From Phocaeicola faecalis (GTDB lineage Bacteria; Bacteroidota; Bacteroidia; Bacteroidales; Bacteroidaceae): a stretch of 64,000 bases of DNA. Numbering within the stretch: the first letter of the stretch is position 1; each line of letters starts with the position of its first letter. Of this stretch, positions 17,226 to 25,049 are shown piece by piece. The notes below the pieces were generated by a model. That model searched no databases and was not told where the DNA came from. It saw nothing but the letters and a program-made list of their open reading frames with translations. The stretch is taken from assembly GCF_021730445.1 (NCBI RefSeq), contig NZ_JADNRM010000009.1, positions 67,223 through 131,222 on the forward strand. Reading direction: 5' to 3'. The position numbers and the translations under genes are program-made.

Positions 17226-17591
17226 ATGAAACGAAGTATCAATAACAAGACACCCAACAAGGGAGGACGACCCACGAAGAAGTTGTCCGAAAAACGCAAG
17301 TACCGCATAACGGTAAAGATGGCAACCGAAGAGTACTATGCAATGAAACTCAAAGCCAAGAATGCAGGAGTCTCGGCAAGTGAGATTGTGCGAATGGCTA
17401 TCCGTGATTGCCATATCAAGGCACGCCTTACCACCGAACAAGCGGACTATATCCGCAAGTTATGCGGTATGGCAAACAATCTCAATCAGCTCACTCGCAA
17501 GGCTCATCGCGAAGGCGTAAGGCTGCACTACGGGCAATGCCAACACCTGCTGCTTTCATTGGAAAACATTATAGACCATATCAGCCTATGA
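17226..17591 (+). CDS. Plasmid mobilization relaxosome protein (MobC/MbpA-like, ribbon-helix-helix)
   Basis: 121 residues. Lys/Arg-rich N-terminus (GGRPTKKLSEKRKYRITVKM) leading into an RHH fold: YRITVKMATEEYYAMKLKAKNAGVSASEIVRMAI. The C-terminal half (LTTEQADYIRKLCGMANNLNQLTRKAHREG) is the MobC-type segment of relaxosome accessory proteins, which bind oriT and help the relaxase nick. The start at 17226 leaves a sensible RHH protein; the frame extends further upstream without family signal. Its stop overlaps the relaxase start (ATGATGG at 17588), so the two are translationally coupled. Confidence 0.82.
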   Translation: MKRSINNKTPNKGGRPTKKLSEKRKYRITVKMATEEYYAMKLKAKNAGVSASEIVRMAIRDCHIKARLTTEQADYIRKLCGMANNLNQLTRKAHREGVRLHYGQCQHLLLSLENIIDHISL

Positions 17592-18520
17592 TGGCAAAGA
17601 TTGTGAAAGGCTCAGGAGCCAGAGGAATTGTTGATTATATCCTCGACAAGAAGAAACAAGCCACGCTCATAGATTGTCAAGGGGTACTGTTCAATGACAA
17701 TAGCACGATAGCCAAAAGTTTTATTGCTCAATCAAGGCTTAATCCACGAGTGGATAAGTTCATCGGGCATATCTCACTCAGCTTCTCAAAGCAGGATTTA
17801 CCACGCTTAACGGATGAATTTATGATACAGATAAGCCGAGAATATATGGAGAAAATGGGTATTCGTGATACGCAATATATCATCGGACGACACTATGACA
17901 AGGAGCATCCTCACGTACATATTGCCTTTAATCGTGTGGATAATAACGGCAGAACCATCAGCGATAGGAACGACCGTTACCGCAGTGAACGCATCTGCAA
18001 GGAACTGACACGCAAATACGGACTATACTTCGCAAATGGTAAAGAACAGGTAAAAACGCACCGATTGAAAGAGCCTGACAAAACTCGTTACGAGATATAC
18101 CAAGTTCTCAAACGGGAGGTTACACGATGTTCGGATTGGACGACATTGCTGAAACGGTTGAAAGCCGAAGGCATTGATGTTCGCTTCAAATATAAGGGCA
18201 ACACCAATGAGATGCAAGGTATCATCTTTACCAAGAATGGTTACCACTTCAACGGCTCAAAGATAGACCGCCGTTTCAGCTATTCAAAGATTGACAAGGC
18301 TCTGAATAGTAACAATCAATCGGAATATCAGCGACAATATGAACCGCATCATATGCAGATAAGCCATTTCGATAACAAGGAAACGGAGCTTATCAGCGGT
18401 TCATTAGGCTTGTTGGATTTCACATCTTCTCCCGATGCAGATAGCCAGGAAGAGGCAGAGTTCCGCCGCTTGATGCAACAGAAACCTAAGAAAAAGAGAA
18501 CCAGAGGATTCAAACTCTAA
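17588..18520 (+). CDS. Relaxase / mobilization nuclease (MobB-like)
   Basis: 310 residues. The N-terminal relaxase domain shows the HUH motif as HYDKEHPHVHIAFNRVD near residue 105, with a conserved GHISLSF segment upstream (motif II region) and the catalytic Tyr probably in the first 30 residues (RGIVDYILDKKK). It nicks oriT and is carried covalently into the recipient. At 310 residues it is close to the short Bacteroides mobilization relaxases, which have no helicase or primase domain. It overlaps the RHH gene, as in other Bacteroides mob operons, and is followed 28 bp later by a membrane coiled-coil protein. Confidence 0.87.
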   Translation: MMAKIVKGSGARGIVDYILDKKKQATLIDCQGVLFNDNSTIAKSFIAQSRLNPRVDKFIGHISLSFSKQDLPRLTDEFMIQISREYMEKMGIRDTQYIIGRHYDKEHPHVHIAFNRVDNNGRTISDRNDRYRSERICKELTRKYGLYFANGKEQVKTHRLKEPDKTRYEIYQVLKREVTRCSDWTTLLKRLKAEGIDVRFKYKGNTNEMQGIIFTKNGYHFNGSKIDRRFSYSKIDKALNSNNQSEYQRQYEPHHMQISHFDNKETELISGSLGLLDFTSSPDADSQEEAEFRRLMQQKPKKKRTRGFKL

Positions 18521-18548
18521 TCAATTAACTACTTAAAAACAGAATAGT

Positions 18549-19283
18549 ATGCAGGAAAATAATTCAATCATTATCGCAATGTTGGAAGAGTTGCTGACCA
18601 TCAGCAAGAGCCAACGACCGGAACAAACAGTAAATGCCAATGTAGATTTGACTCCGATTAAGGAGCTAATTGAGAATGGCAATCGAGAAAACAAGGAGTA
18701 CTATGATGCTAAAACCAACAAGCTTGCAGGATTCGTAGTCAATGAGTTTGGTAAGATAAACAAGCGAATGGATGGTATCAGTGAGCAGGAGAAACCCGAC
18801 TTTGAGGGTGTAAAACAACAGCTAACAGATGCTATCGACAAGATGGATGAAATAAAGGTAAAGCACAACATTGACGAGAAACGACACTCGTTTGCCCTTT
18901 ATACAAAGGAATCTTGGATTCTCCTATCAATAATTATCTTCCTTATGGCAGCAGGAGTATCAGCAGTATATCACCTGTCAAGACCGAATGTTCAGAGGGA
19001 TGATGATGCCCTCAAATACCGCTACATCAAGATGAAAGGCGATGCATCGGCAGAGCAGATAGCCACATTGGAGGAAATCTTTGAACTCAATAGAGACGAC
19101 CAAAAGATTGAGCAAATGCGCGAGGATGTAGAGACCTACGAAGAGGCTGTACGCAAACAAGCCGCCCTCGCTGAGCAAGCACGATTGAAAGAGCTAGCGG
19201 CAAAGGAACAGGAGAGCAAAGCCAAATCCATTAAGAACAAGCAGGATAATAGTAAGGTTAAACAAAATAAATCAAAACCCTGA
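18549..19283 (+). CDS. Single-pass membrane coiled-coil protein of the mobilization operon (function unknown)
   Basis: 244 residues, no family I can name. The first 120 residues are charged and helical, one membrane segment follows (WILLSIIIFLMAAGVSAVYH, about residues 123-142), and the rest is a long coiled coil (EEIFELNRDDQKIEQM onwards) ending in a Lys/Gln/Ser-rich tail. It lies 28 bp after the relaxase and 7 bp before a tyrosine recombinase, on the same strand. Similar proteins often sit beside Bacteroides relaxases, so a role in delivering the relaxosome to the membrane or the helper's coupling protein is possible, but that is inference. Confidence 0.6.
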   Translation: MQENNSIIIAMLEELLTISKSQRPEQTVNANVDLTPIKELIENGNRENKEYYDAKTNKLAGFVVNEFGKINKRMDGISEQEKPDFEGVKQQLTDAIDKMDEIKVKHNIDEKRHSFALYTKESWILLSIIIFLMAAGVSAVYHLSRPNVQRDDDALKYRYIKMKGDASAEQIATLEEIFELNRDDQKIEQMREDVETYEEAVRKQAALAEQARLKELAAKEQESKAKSIKNKQDNSKVKQNKSKP

Positions 19284-19290
19284 TTGTAAT

Positions 19291-20499
19291 ATGGCAACAG
19301 TAAAGATTAAGTTCCGACCATCAACGGTTGATGGCGGACAAGGCTCAATTTTCTATCAAGTAATCCATAATCGTGTAGCCCGTCAGCAAAAGACGGGCTA
19401 CCGTCTCTACGGCTATGAGTGGAACAGCTACTCTTCAGAGGTAGTGTTACCCAAGTTCAACGAGAACAGAAAACGCTATCTATCGGAGATTGGCGACAAA
19501 ATCCGAATGGATGTCAAGCATTTCCAGAAGGTCATCACAGATTTTGAGCATAGCGGTTGTGATTATACCGCAGATGATGTGATAGCAGAATTTTCATCGA
19601 ATAACCCCGAAAATTTTCTCTTCCCATTTATGGAGGGCGTTATTGCCAATCTGAAAACATTGGGTAAGATACGCACATCGGAAACATATGCTGCGACCCT
19701 TTGCAGTTTCAGACGCTTCCGAGAGGACAAAGATGTGACATTGGATGATATGGATTCTGATATGATGATGGCATACGAAGCATATTTAAAGAATAACGGA
19801 GTGAGTCCAAACTCTTCATCATTCTATATGCGTAATCTCAGAGCAGTATATAATCGTGCCGTAGAAAAGGAACTTACCCCACAACGCTTCCCATTCAAGC
19901 ACGTTTATACGGGAGTGGATAAGACCGTCAAGCGAGCCGTACCTCTGAAAGTCATCAAGCGAATCAAGGAGATGGACTTCTCGATGAATCCGTCCTTTGA
20001 TTTCGCCAGAGATATGTTCCTTATGAGCTTCTATACCCGAGGTATGTCATTCGTGGATATGGCATACCTGCGAAAAAAGGATTTGCAGAATGGTGTGCTT
20101 TCCTATCGCAGACGCAAAACGGGGCAGCAACTCTTCATCAAATGGGAGAAGTGTATGCAGGAGATTGTGGATAAGTACGATACTTCGCAATCCAATTACC
20201 TCTTACCCATCATCAAGCCTTTCGGTGATATAGATGAACGCACGCAATATATCTATGCAGCCCATAATATCAACCGTTGCCTGAAAATCATCGGGAAGGA
20301 GTTGGGGTTATCCGTATCGCTCACTCTGTATGTTGCCCGTCACGCTTGGGCAAGCATCGCCAAGAGCAAGAATGTTCCGCTATCGGTAATCAGTGAGGGT
20401 ATGGGACACGACTCGGAGGCTACCACACGCATCTACCTTGCATCGTTAGATACCGTAGCCATCGACAAGGCGAACAGTATGATATTGAAATCTCTATAA
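19291..20499 (+). CDS. Tyrosine recombinase, probable promoter invertase (Tsr-like)
   Basis: 402 residues. N-terminal SAM-like/arm domain to about 190, then the catalytic domain: Arg I in MSFYTRGMSFVDMAYLRKKDL, K in SYRRRKTGQQL, H-x-x-R in LTLYVARHAWASIAK, and the C-terminal Tyr in TTRIYLASLD. The YTRGMSFVDMA form of box I is the hallmark of the recombinases that flip promoters of capsule and surface-protein genes in Bacteroides, as opposed to the GLS/SFVD form of the element integrase at 29188. An invertible promoter begins 28 bp after its stop, and a second lies 1.9 kb on. It follows the mob operon after 7 bp. It could also be a second integrase; I favour invertase from position and motif. 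Confidence 0.8.
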   Translation: MATVKIKFRPSTVDGGQGSIFYQVIHNRVARQQKTGYRLYGYEWNSYSSEVVLPKFNENRKRYLSEIGDKIRMDVKHFQKVITDFEHSGCDYTADDVIAEFSSNNPENFLFPFMEGVIANLKTLGKIRTSETYAATLCSFRRFREDKDVTLDDMDSDMMMAYEAYLKNNGVSPNSSSFYMRNLRAVYNRAVEKELTPQRFPFKHVYTGVDKTVKRAVPLKVIKRIKEMDFSMNPSFDFARDMFLMSFYTRGMSFVDMAYLRKKDLQNGVLSYRRRKTGQQLFIKWEKCMQEIVDKYDTSQSNYLLPIIKPFGDIDERTQYIYAAHNINRCLKIIGKELGLSVSLTLYVARHAWASIAKSKNVPLSVISEGMGHDSEATTRIYLASLDTVAIDKANSMILKSL

Positions 20500-20508
20500 G
20501 GAGGTATT

Positions 20509-20521
20509 GTTGAGCGAATGA
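20509..20521 (+). repeat. GTTGAGCGAATGA, shared motif outside switch A
   Basis: Same 13 bases at 22427-22439 outside switch B. A shorter form GTTGAGCAAATT lies inside both switches (20645-20656 and 22584-22595). All four are on the same strand. They may bind the recombinase or a regulator. Confidence 0.7.
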
Positions 20522-20526
20522 GAAAA

Positions 20527-20727
20527 TCTCTTGATAAGAGAAATGATTACCATTGCAAATTTACGAAGAATTATATAATCGTAACCAAAAAAGGAATTAA
20601 AAAAGCAGGTTGATTTTCATTTTGTTTTGCTCCACAGGTATATTGTTGAGCAAATTCCAATGTGTCAACCTGCTAATAGACTCATTCATAGAATAGACCT
20701 ACAATATTAATTGCTCTTATCAAGAGA
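20527..20727. promoter_or_regulatory. Invertible promoter A (between recombinase and HTH-repeat gene)
   Basis: A 14-bp perfect inverted repeat, TCTCTTGATAAGAG at 20527-20540 and its complement at 20714-20727, bounds a 201-bp segment. Each repeat is itself a dyad, CTCTT-GAT-AAGAG. The segment contains a Bacteroides promoter on the minus strand. It is next to a recombinase gene of the promoter-flipping type, which is the usual layout of phase switches in this genus. In this orientation the promoter points away from the downstream gene (OFF). Confidence 0.8.
20556..20588 (-). promoter_or_regulatory. Promoter inside switch A, pointing left
   Basis: Minus strand: TTGG at 20588-20585, 21 bp spacer, TAAATTTG at 20563-20556. 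It reads towards the recombinase 3' end. After inversion its -7 box would lie at about 20691-20698 and read into the HTH-repeat gene. Confidence 0.75.
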
Positions 20728-20824
20728 GGTTTACTCTTTAGCTTCTTTATATGGAATTAAGAACTTGTAAACCTGACGATTGCCTACCCCAATTAAGTAA
20801 CGCATAAAAATTGGCAACCAAAAA

Positions 20825-22378
20825 TTGAAAGAGCAACGAGGAATTAGACACGAAACCAGAGAAAAGTATAGCGATGCAATTACCCTCTATGTAGAGACCG
20901 GTCTTTCCATAAAACAAATATGCGAGCAGACCGGGGTCGGCTTTTCCGCGTTCAGTTCTTACCTCTCCACTCATCACCGTGACCTAATCCTCAAACGACA
21001 TAATCTTACAGAATTTAAGAATGTCAAACTTAGAGGAAAGAAAGGTCAAACTACTGCCGCCCATTACAAATACAAGGATGCCATTGACGCTTGCGACAGT
21101 ATGGAGTATATTGAATACAATATATCCCAGATAGCACGTATCTTCAACGTAGATTGTTCCTCTTTGGCAAGCCAACTTCGCAGACATTACCCCGATATCG
21201 TACCACGCAGAGAACAGGAACGCAGACGGATAGGAATAACCGTCAATCTGCAATATGGAGCACGCAAGTGGAGCAAGGAAGAGTATGCTACTGCCATTGA
21301 GATGTTGCAATCATCCGATAAAACCATTGAAGAGGTTGCAGAGGCTTGTAATGTATCCTACACGGGTTTGCGAGAACACATCTTAGCCTATTACCCACAA
21401 ATTACCCGTAATAGGGAGGAGAAACGTATCCGTGCAACAGGTCAAAAGGTCAGAGGTATGCGTAACGGAAATTGGACTGTATGTGAGCCAGACCGTGAAA
21501 CTCTTGAAAAATATGAGAAGGCTATAGACCTGTATCGTACAACATCGAGGGATGTAAAGGATATAGTACGTATTGTTGGGGTAACTCTCGGTGGCTTCCG
21601 CTACCACTTGAGAACTTGGTATCCCGAACTGATGGTTCTTAGACGTGGCTTTGACGAAGGTATGGCATTGGAGCAAACCAAACGTTATAAGAAATCTTCT
21701 GCTGAGAAATATGCCAATGCAATCGAAAGATTACAGAATACCGATTTGCCAACGGCAAAGGTCGCAGCGGAATTTGGACTGAATCCCGAAACATTCAGGA
21801 TGTATCTCAGGGAGCATCATCCCGAATTGGTTACAGCCCGTGGAATGATAAGGACATCTGACGGTAAGGTCGTTTCCAATCGTAGTGCAGAAAAGTATGC
21901 GGAGGCGCTACGCATCTATGCAACCACTTCCGAGTCCTTGAAATCCATTGCCAAACGGTTGGGACTTACCTATAATAGTGTAGGCGGTTTTATACGCCGT
22001 AACTATCCCGAAGCCATCGAAAAGCATAATTCGTTGCTTGTATCCAGTGAACAGATGTTTGCTGAAGGGGTAGAAATGTTGAAATCAGGGAACGCCACTA
22101 TCCATGCCGTGATGGACGAGTGTGGCTACAATGAATATTTCAGAACTTACATAAAGAGCAAGTATCCCGAACTGCTTCATCGTAAGACGGAACGCAAGCA
22201 GATACTTAGGAAACAAAAGACGGCAGATAAATATGCGGCTGCTATCGAATGTCTGAAAAACGGCACAGATACGATGAAGGATATTGCTGAACGATTTGGA
22301 CTTAACATCCATTCTTTCCGTAAATATCTCTATAAATATACTCCTGAAATTATAAAGTCAAGACACAATAAGCCGTAA
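20825..22378 (+). CDS. Protein of eight helix-turn-helix-like repeats (function unknown)
   Basis: About 517 residues with a repeated unit of roughly 42 residues: K-Y-x-x-A-I, a helix, a conserved I-x-x-(V/I)-A-x-x-x-(G/N)-(V/L) turn, then F/L-x-x-(Y/H)-L/I-R-x-x-(Y/H)-P-E-(L/I). Units begin near residues 14, 82, 153, 229, 295, 357, 411 and 469, with basic linkers of 15-35 residues. Each unit looks like an HTH, as in KYANAIERLQNTDLPTAKVA then EFGLNPETFRMYLREHHPEL. No catalytic domain is present. The only start in frame is TTG at 20825; an ATG at 20751 begins an 18-codon frame (MELRTCKPDD...) that would join by a -1 shift near 20804. It lies between two invertible promoters upstream of the fimbrial operon. 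A DNA-binding regulator is likely, unproven. Confidence 0.7.
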   Translation: MKEQRGIRHETREKYSDAITLYVETGLSIKQICEQTGVGFSAFSSYLSTHHRDLILKRHNLTEFKNVKLRGKKGQTTAAHYKYKDAIDACDSMEYIEYNISQIARIFNVDCSSLASQLRRHYPDIVPRREQERRRIGITVNLQYGARKWSKEEYATAIEMLQSSDKTIEEVAEACNVSYTGLREHILAYYPQITRNREEKRIRATGQKVRGMRNGNWTVCEPDRETLEKYEKAIDLYRTTSRDVKDIVRIVGVTLGGFRYHLRTWYPELMVLRRGFDEGMALEQTKRYKKSSAEKYANAIERLQNTDLPTAKVAAEFGLNPETFRMYLREHHPELVTARGMIRTSDGKVVSNRSAEKYAEALRIYATTSESLKSIAKRLGLTYNSVGGFIRRNYPEAIEKHNSLLVSSEQMFAEGVEMLKSGNATIHAVMDECGYNEYFRTYIKSKYPELLHRKTERKQILRKQKTADKYAAAIECLKNGTDTMKDIAERFGLNIHSFRKYLYKYTPEIIKSRHNKP

Positions 22379-22426
22379 GAGCCAAAAGAATAGGGCTGAT
22401 GTTGAAGGTGCAGAGCAGAATAGATT

Positions 22427-22439
22427 GTTGAGCGAATGA
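22427..22439 (+). repeat. GTTGAGCGAATGA, shared motif outside switch B
   Basis: Identical to 20509-20521. It lies 5 bp before the left inverted repeat of switch B, as the other copy lies 5 bp before that of switch A. Confidence 0.7.
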
Positions 22440-22443
22440 AAGG

Positions 22444-22689
22444 TCTCTTTGGAAGAGAGAACTTATCTCTTTGGAAGAGAAATGATTACCGATGCAAAAT
22501 TACACATTTTTCGGCAAATAGCACCAATTTACACTAAAAAATGTTATGCTCGATTCAGATTTTGTTTAGTGGCAATGTGGATTGTTGAGCAAATTATGTC
22601 GTGACTGTTCAAATAACCTACTCGTAATCAATAGCAGTATGTCGCATAAATCACTCTTCCAAAGAGATAAGTTCTCTCTTCCAAAGAGA
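22444..22689. promoter_or_regulatory. Invertible promoter B (upstream of the fimbrial operon)
   Basis: A 36-bp perfect inverted repeat (22444-22479 against 22654-22689) bounds a 246-bp segment. Each repeat holds two copies of CTCTTTGGAAGAG, 22 bp apart (22445, 22467; and 22654, 22676 in complement). The arms CTCTT/AAGAG are the same as in switch A but the centre is TGG instead of GAT. The segment carries a promoter on the minus strand, so the fimbrial operon starting at 22711 is OFF as assembled. Confidence 0.87.
22495..22527 (-). promoter_or_regulatory. Promoter inside switch B, pointing left
   Basis: Minus strand: TTGG at 22527-22524, 21 bp spacer, TAATTTTG at 22502-22495. Same spacing as in switch A. 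After inversion the -7 box would be at about 22631-22638, giving a leader of about 65 nt before the ATG at 22711. Confidence 0.78.
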
Positions 22690-22710
22690 AGTGACCTATT
22701 ATTCTGATTT

Positions 22711-23979
22711 ATGCGCATTAAGAAATATTGTATAACACTGATTCTCTTGCTGTTTGGTGTAGGTATTGCGCATTCGCAAGAGAGACACACGGAAATCTGT
22801 ATTGACTTCCGTGTGAACAGTACTGTCATAGACTCCGCCTATTCGGACAATGCCGCCCGTATGCAGGAGATGTTGGAATTCCTACGAACTATACGCCAAG
22901 ACAGTACAATCAATATCATTGAAGTATCCTTCTGCGGAGCAGCTTCTCCCGAAGGCAGTTATCAACTCAACCGTAAGTTGGCACAAGGCCGTCTCTCGGC
23001 ACTTGAAAAGTTCATCCGCAGTGAGGTGGATATTCCCGACAGCCTTATTACCTATAATGACAGCTATATCCCGTGGGATTATCTCAAATCGCAGATTGAG
23101 GATTCGGGACTTATCCGTAAGGATGAAGTAATTGCCATCTTGGAGGAAGAAGCCCGATTGGTGGACTATCATCACCCGAATACGCATATCGACAACCGTG
23201 TCGTAAAATTGAGAGCATTGGACGGTGGTAAGGTATGGCAGCAGATGAACAATCTCCTCTTCGAGCAGATGAGAAATGCGTGTGCGGTATTCGTAACCTA
23301 CAAGAAAGAGTTGCCACCCATACAAGTGCCTGTAATCGTGCCTGATACCATTAAGGTAGAGCCAATAGTTGAAGCCGTTGAAATTGTGCCCGACACAACG
23401 GCTATTATAGAAACGGTTATTCCCGAAGTGGAGGAATGGAGCCGCAAACTCCATTTGAAGACCAATGCCATAGGCTTGGGGATGGCTATCGCCAATGTTG
23501 CCGCAGAAGTAGATTTGGCAAAGCATTGGTCGTTTACGCTTCCTGTCTATTACTCGGCTTGGGACTACTTCAAATCAACCATCAAGTTCCGCACCTTCGC
23601 CGTACAACCTGAGTTCCGCTATTGGCTGTCGGAAGAGAATGACGGATTCTTCGCAGGAGCACACTTCGGACTGGCATACTACAATTTTGCTTTTGATGGC
23701 GATTACCGCTACCAAGACCATAACCGTGAGACACCTACCATCGGTTGCGGTGTGAGCATCGGTTATCGTCTGCCCATCAGCAAAAACAACCGTTGGAGGG
23801 TGGAGTTCTCTCTCGGAGCAGGAGTATATTCAAATCACTACGACAAGTTTCACAATACCCCACGCACAAAAGACGGTCTGATGATAGAGAGCATCAAGAA
23901 GACCTACTGGGGTATCGACCAAGCAGCGGTATCGTTCTCCTATTCGTTTGACTTAAAGAAGAAAGGAGGCAAGCGATGA
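22711..23979 (+). CDS. DUF3575/OmpA-like outer membrane protein of the fimbrial operon
   Basis: 422 residues. Signal peptide at residues 1-22 (ILLLFGVGIAHSQ). Residues 25-110 resemble an OmpA-like peptidoglycan-binding region (SFCGAASPEGSYQLNRKLAQGRLSAL). The C-terminal 190 residues, from KTNAIGLGMAIANVAAEVDL to SFSYSFDLKKKG, match DUF3575, a beta-barrel-like domain found at the start of fimbrillin operons in Bacteroidota. It is probably an outer membrane component that helps export or anchor the fimbria. The start is 22 bp past the right inverted repeat of switch B. Its stop overlaps the next gene's start (ATGA at 23976). Confidence 0.82.
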   Translation: MRIKKYCITLILLLFGVGIAHSQERHTEICIDFRVNSTVIDSAYSDNAARMQEMLEFLRTIRQDSTINIIEVSFCGAASPEGSYQLNRKLAQGRLSALEKFIRSEVDIPDSLITYNDSYIPWDYLKSQIEDSGLIRKDEVIAILEEEARLVDYHHPNTHIDNRVVKLRALDGGKVWQQMNNLLFEQMRNACAVFVTYKKELPPIQVPVIVPDTIKVEPIVEAVEIVPDTTAIIETVIPEVEEWSRKLHLKTNAIGLGMAIANVAAEVDLAKHWSFTLPVYYSAWDYFKSTIKFRTFAVQPEFRYWLSEENDGFFAGAHFGLAYYNFAFDGDYRYQDHNRETPTIGCGVSIGYRLPISKNNRWRVEFSLGAGVYSNHYDKFHNTPRTKDGLMIESIKKTYWGIDQAAVSFSYSFDLKKKGGKR

Positions 23980-25037
23980 GAAAGATTCTATACTTTATTA
24001 TGTGCCTGCCGATATTGCTTCTTTCGGCTTGTGATGTTCACGAATGGCCTGAAACGCCGGAGTTTGTAAAAATGCATCTTCGCCTCAATTATGAAACGGA
24101 TATGACCGAATGGGAACATCTGTATGATGGGGCATCGGTCATTGAGCAGGGATATGGCGAGACATACGACAATCATCGTGATTATGGCAAGATACGTTAC
24201 ATTGTCCGCACCTATCCCGTGTCGGAGAAAATGCGTACCACATCGGACTATACACAGGAGTTCGTATTCACGAAAGATATATCAGAGGGTTATGACCACG
24301 AAGTGACGCTCGACCTCTTGCCCGGCAACTACAATGTGATGGTATGGTCGGACTTGGTGCAGACAAGCGGTGACAGCCATTTCCACAATACCGACAACTT
24401 TGCGGAAATCAGACTGCAAGGCGACCACAAGGGTAATAATGACTATCGGGATGCCTTCCGAGGCTCAAACAACATTTCCCTTGTAGCGGATATTATGGAG
24501 CATTTGCCCGATACATTGGATATTGCGATGCAGCGTCCTCTTGCCAAATTTGAGTTCGTAACAAACGATGTGGTGGAGTTTATAGACAAGGAATCTGTAC
24601 GTGTCGCTTCGAAAGCCAACGGAAACAAGGCTGCATCAACAGATGATACCCCGACAAGAGCCGTAAACATCGAGGATTACAAGGTGGTGTTCTACTATGT
24701 AGGATTTATGCCCGATGCTTACAGTATGAATACCGACAAGCCTGTGGACTCCTCTACGGGAGTGATGTTTGAATCCACATTGAGAAAGCTCTCTGAATCG
24801 GAGGCTACAATGGGATTTGACTATGTGTTTGTGAACGGCAAGAAATCGGCTGTAACCGTGCAGATCGGTATCTATGACAATGAGGGTACACAACTCTCCT
24901 TGACCGAGCCGATAGAAGTTCCGTTGAAGCGTAGCCATCATACCATAATGACAGGTATGTTCCTGATGTCGGAGGCTTCGGGAGGTGTTACCATCAATCC
25001 CGACTTTGACGGAGACCATAACCTTATTTTTCCCTAA
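23976..25037 (+). CDS. Fimbrial anchor lipoprotein (Mfa2/FimB-like, DUF5119)
   Basis: 353 residues. Lipoprotein signal with lipobox LLLSAC, Cys at about residue 19. The body reads as the beta-sandwich FimB/Mfa2 class that caps or anchors major fimbriae: LHLRLNYETDMTEWEHLYD, the DLLPGNYNVMVWSDLV segment, and a basic RPLAKFEFVTNDV strand. It follows the DUF3575 gene with a 4-bp overlap and precedes a fimbrillin gene by 12 bp. In Porphyromonas the corresponding protein sets fimbria length and attaches it to the outer membrane; that role is inferred here. Confidence 0.8.
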   Translation: MRKILYFIMCLPILLLSACDVHEWPETPEFVKMHLRLNYETDMTEWEHLYDGASVIEQGYGETYDNHRDYGKIRYIVRTYPVSEKMRTTSDYTQEFVFTKDISEGYDHEVTLDLLPGNYNVMVWSDLVQTSGDSHFHNTDNFAEIRLQGDHKGNNDYRDAFRGSNNISLVADIMEHLPDTLDIAMQRPLAKFEFVTNDVVEFIDKESVRVASKANGNKAASTDDTPTRAVNIEDYKVVFYYVGFMPDAYSMNTDKPVDSSTGVMFESTLRKLSESEATMGFDYVFVNGKKSAVTVQIGIYDNEGTQLSLTEPIEVPLKRSHHTIMTGMFLMSEASGGVTINPDFDGDHNLIFP

Positions 25038-25049
25038 CAGATAGACATA

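Noticed and set aside
20527-20727. Reading the short dyads CTCTT-GAT-AAGAG as terminators only
   Set aside because: They occur as an inverted pair around a complete promoter next to a recombinase gene, which a terminator does not explain.
22882-23526. 214-codon minus-strand frame inside the DUF3575 gene
   Set aside because: Opposite strand of a gene with signal peptide and domain similarity; no start context.
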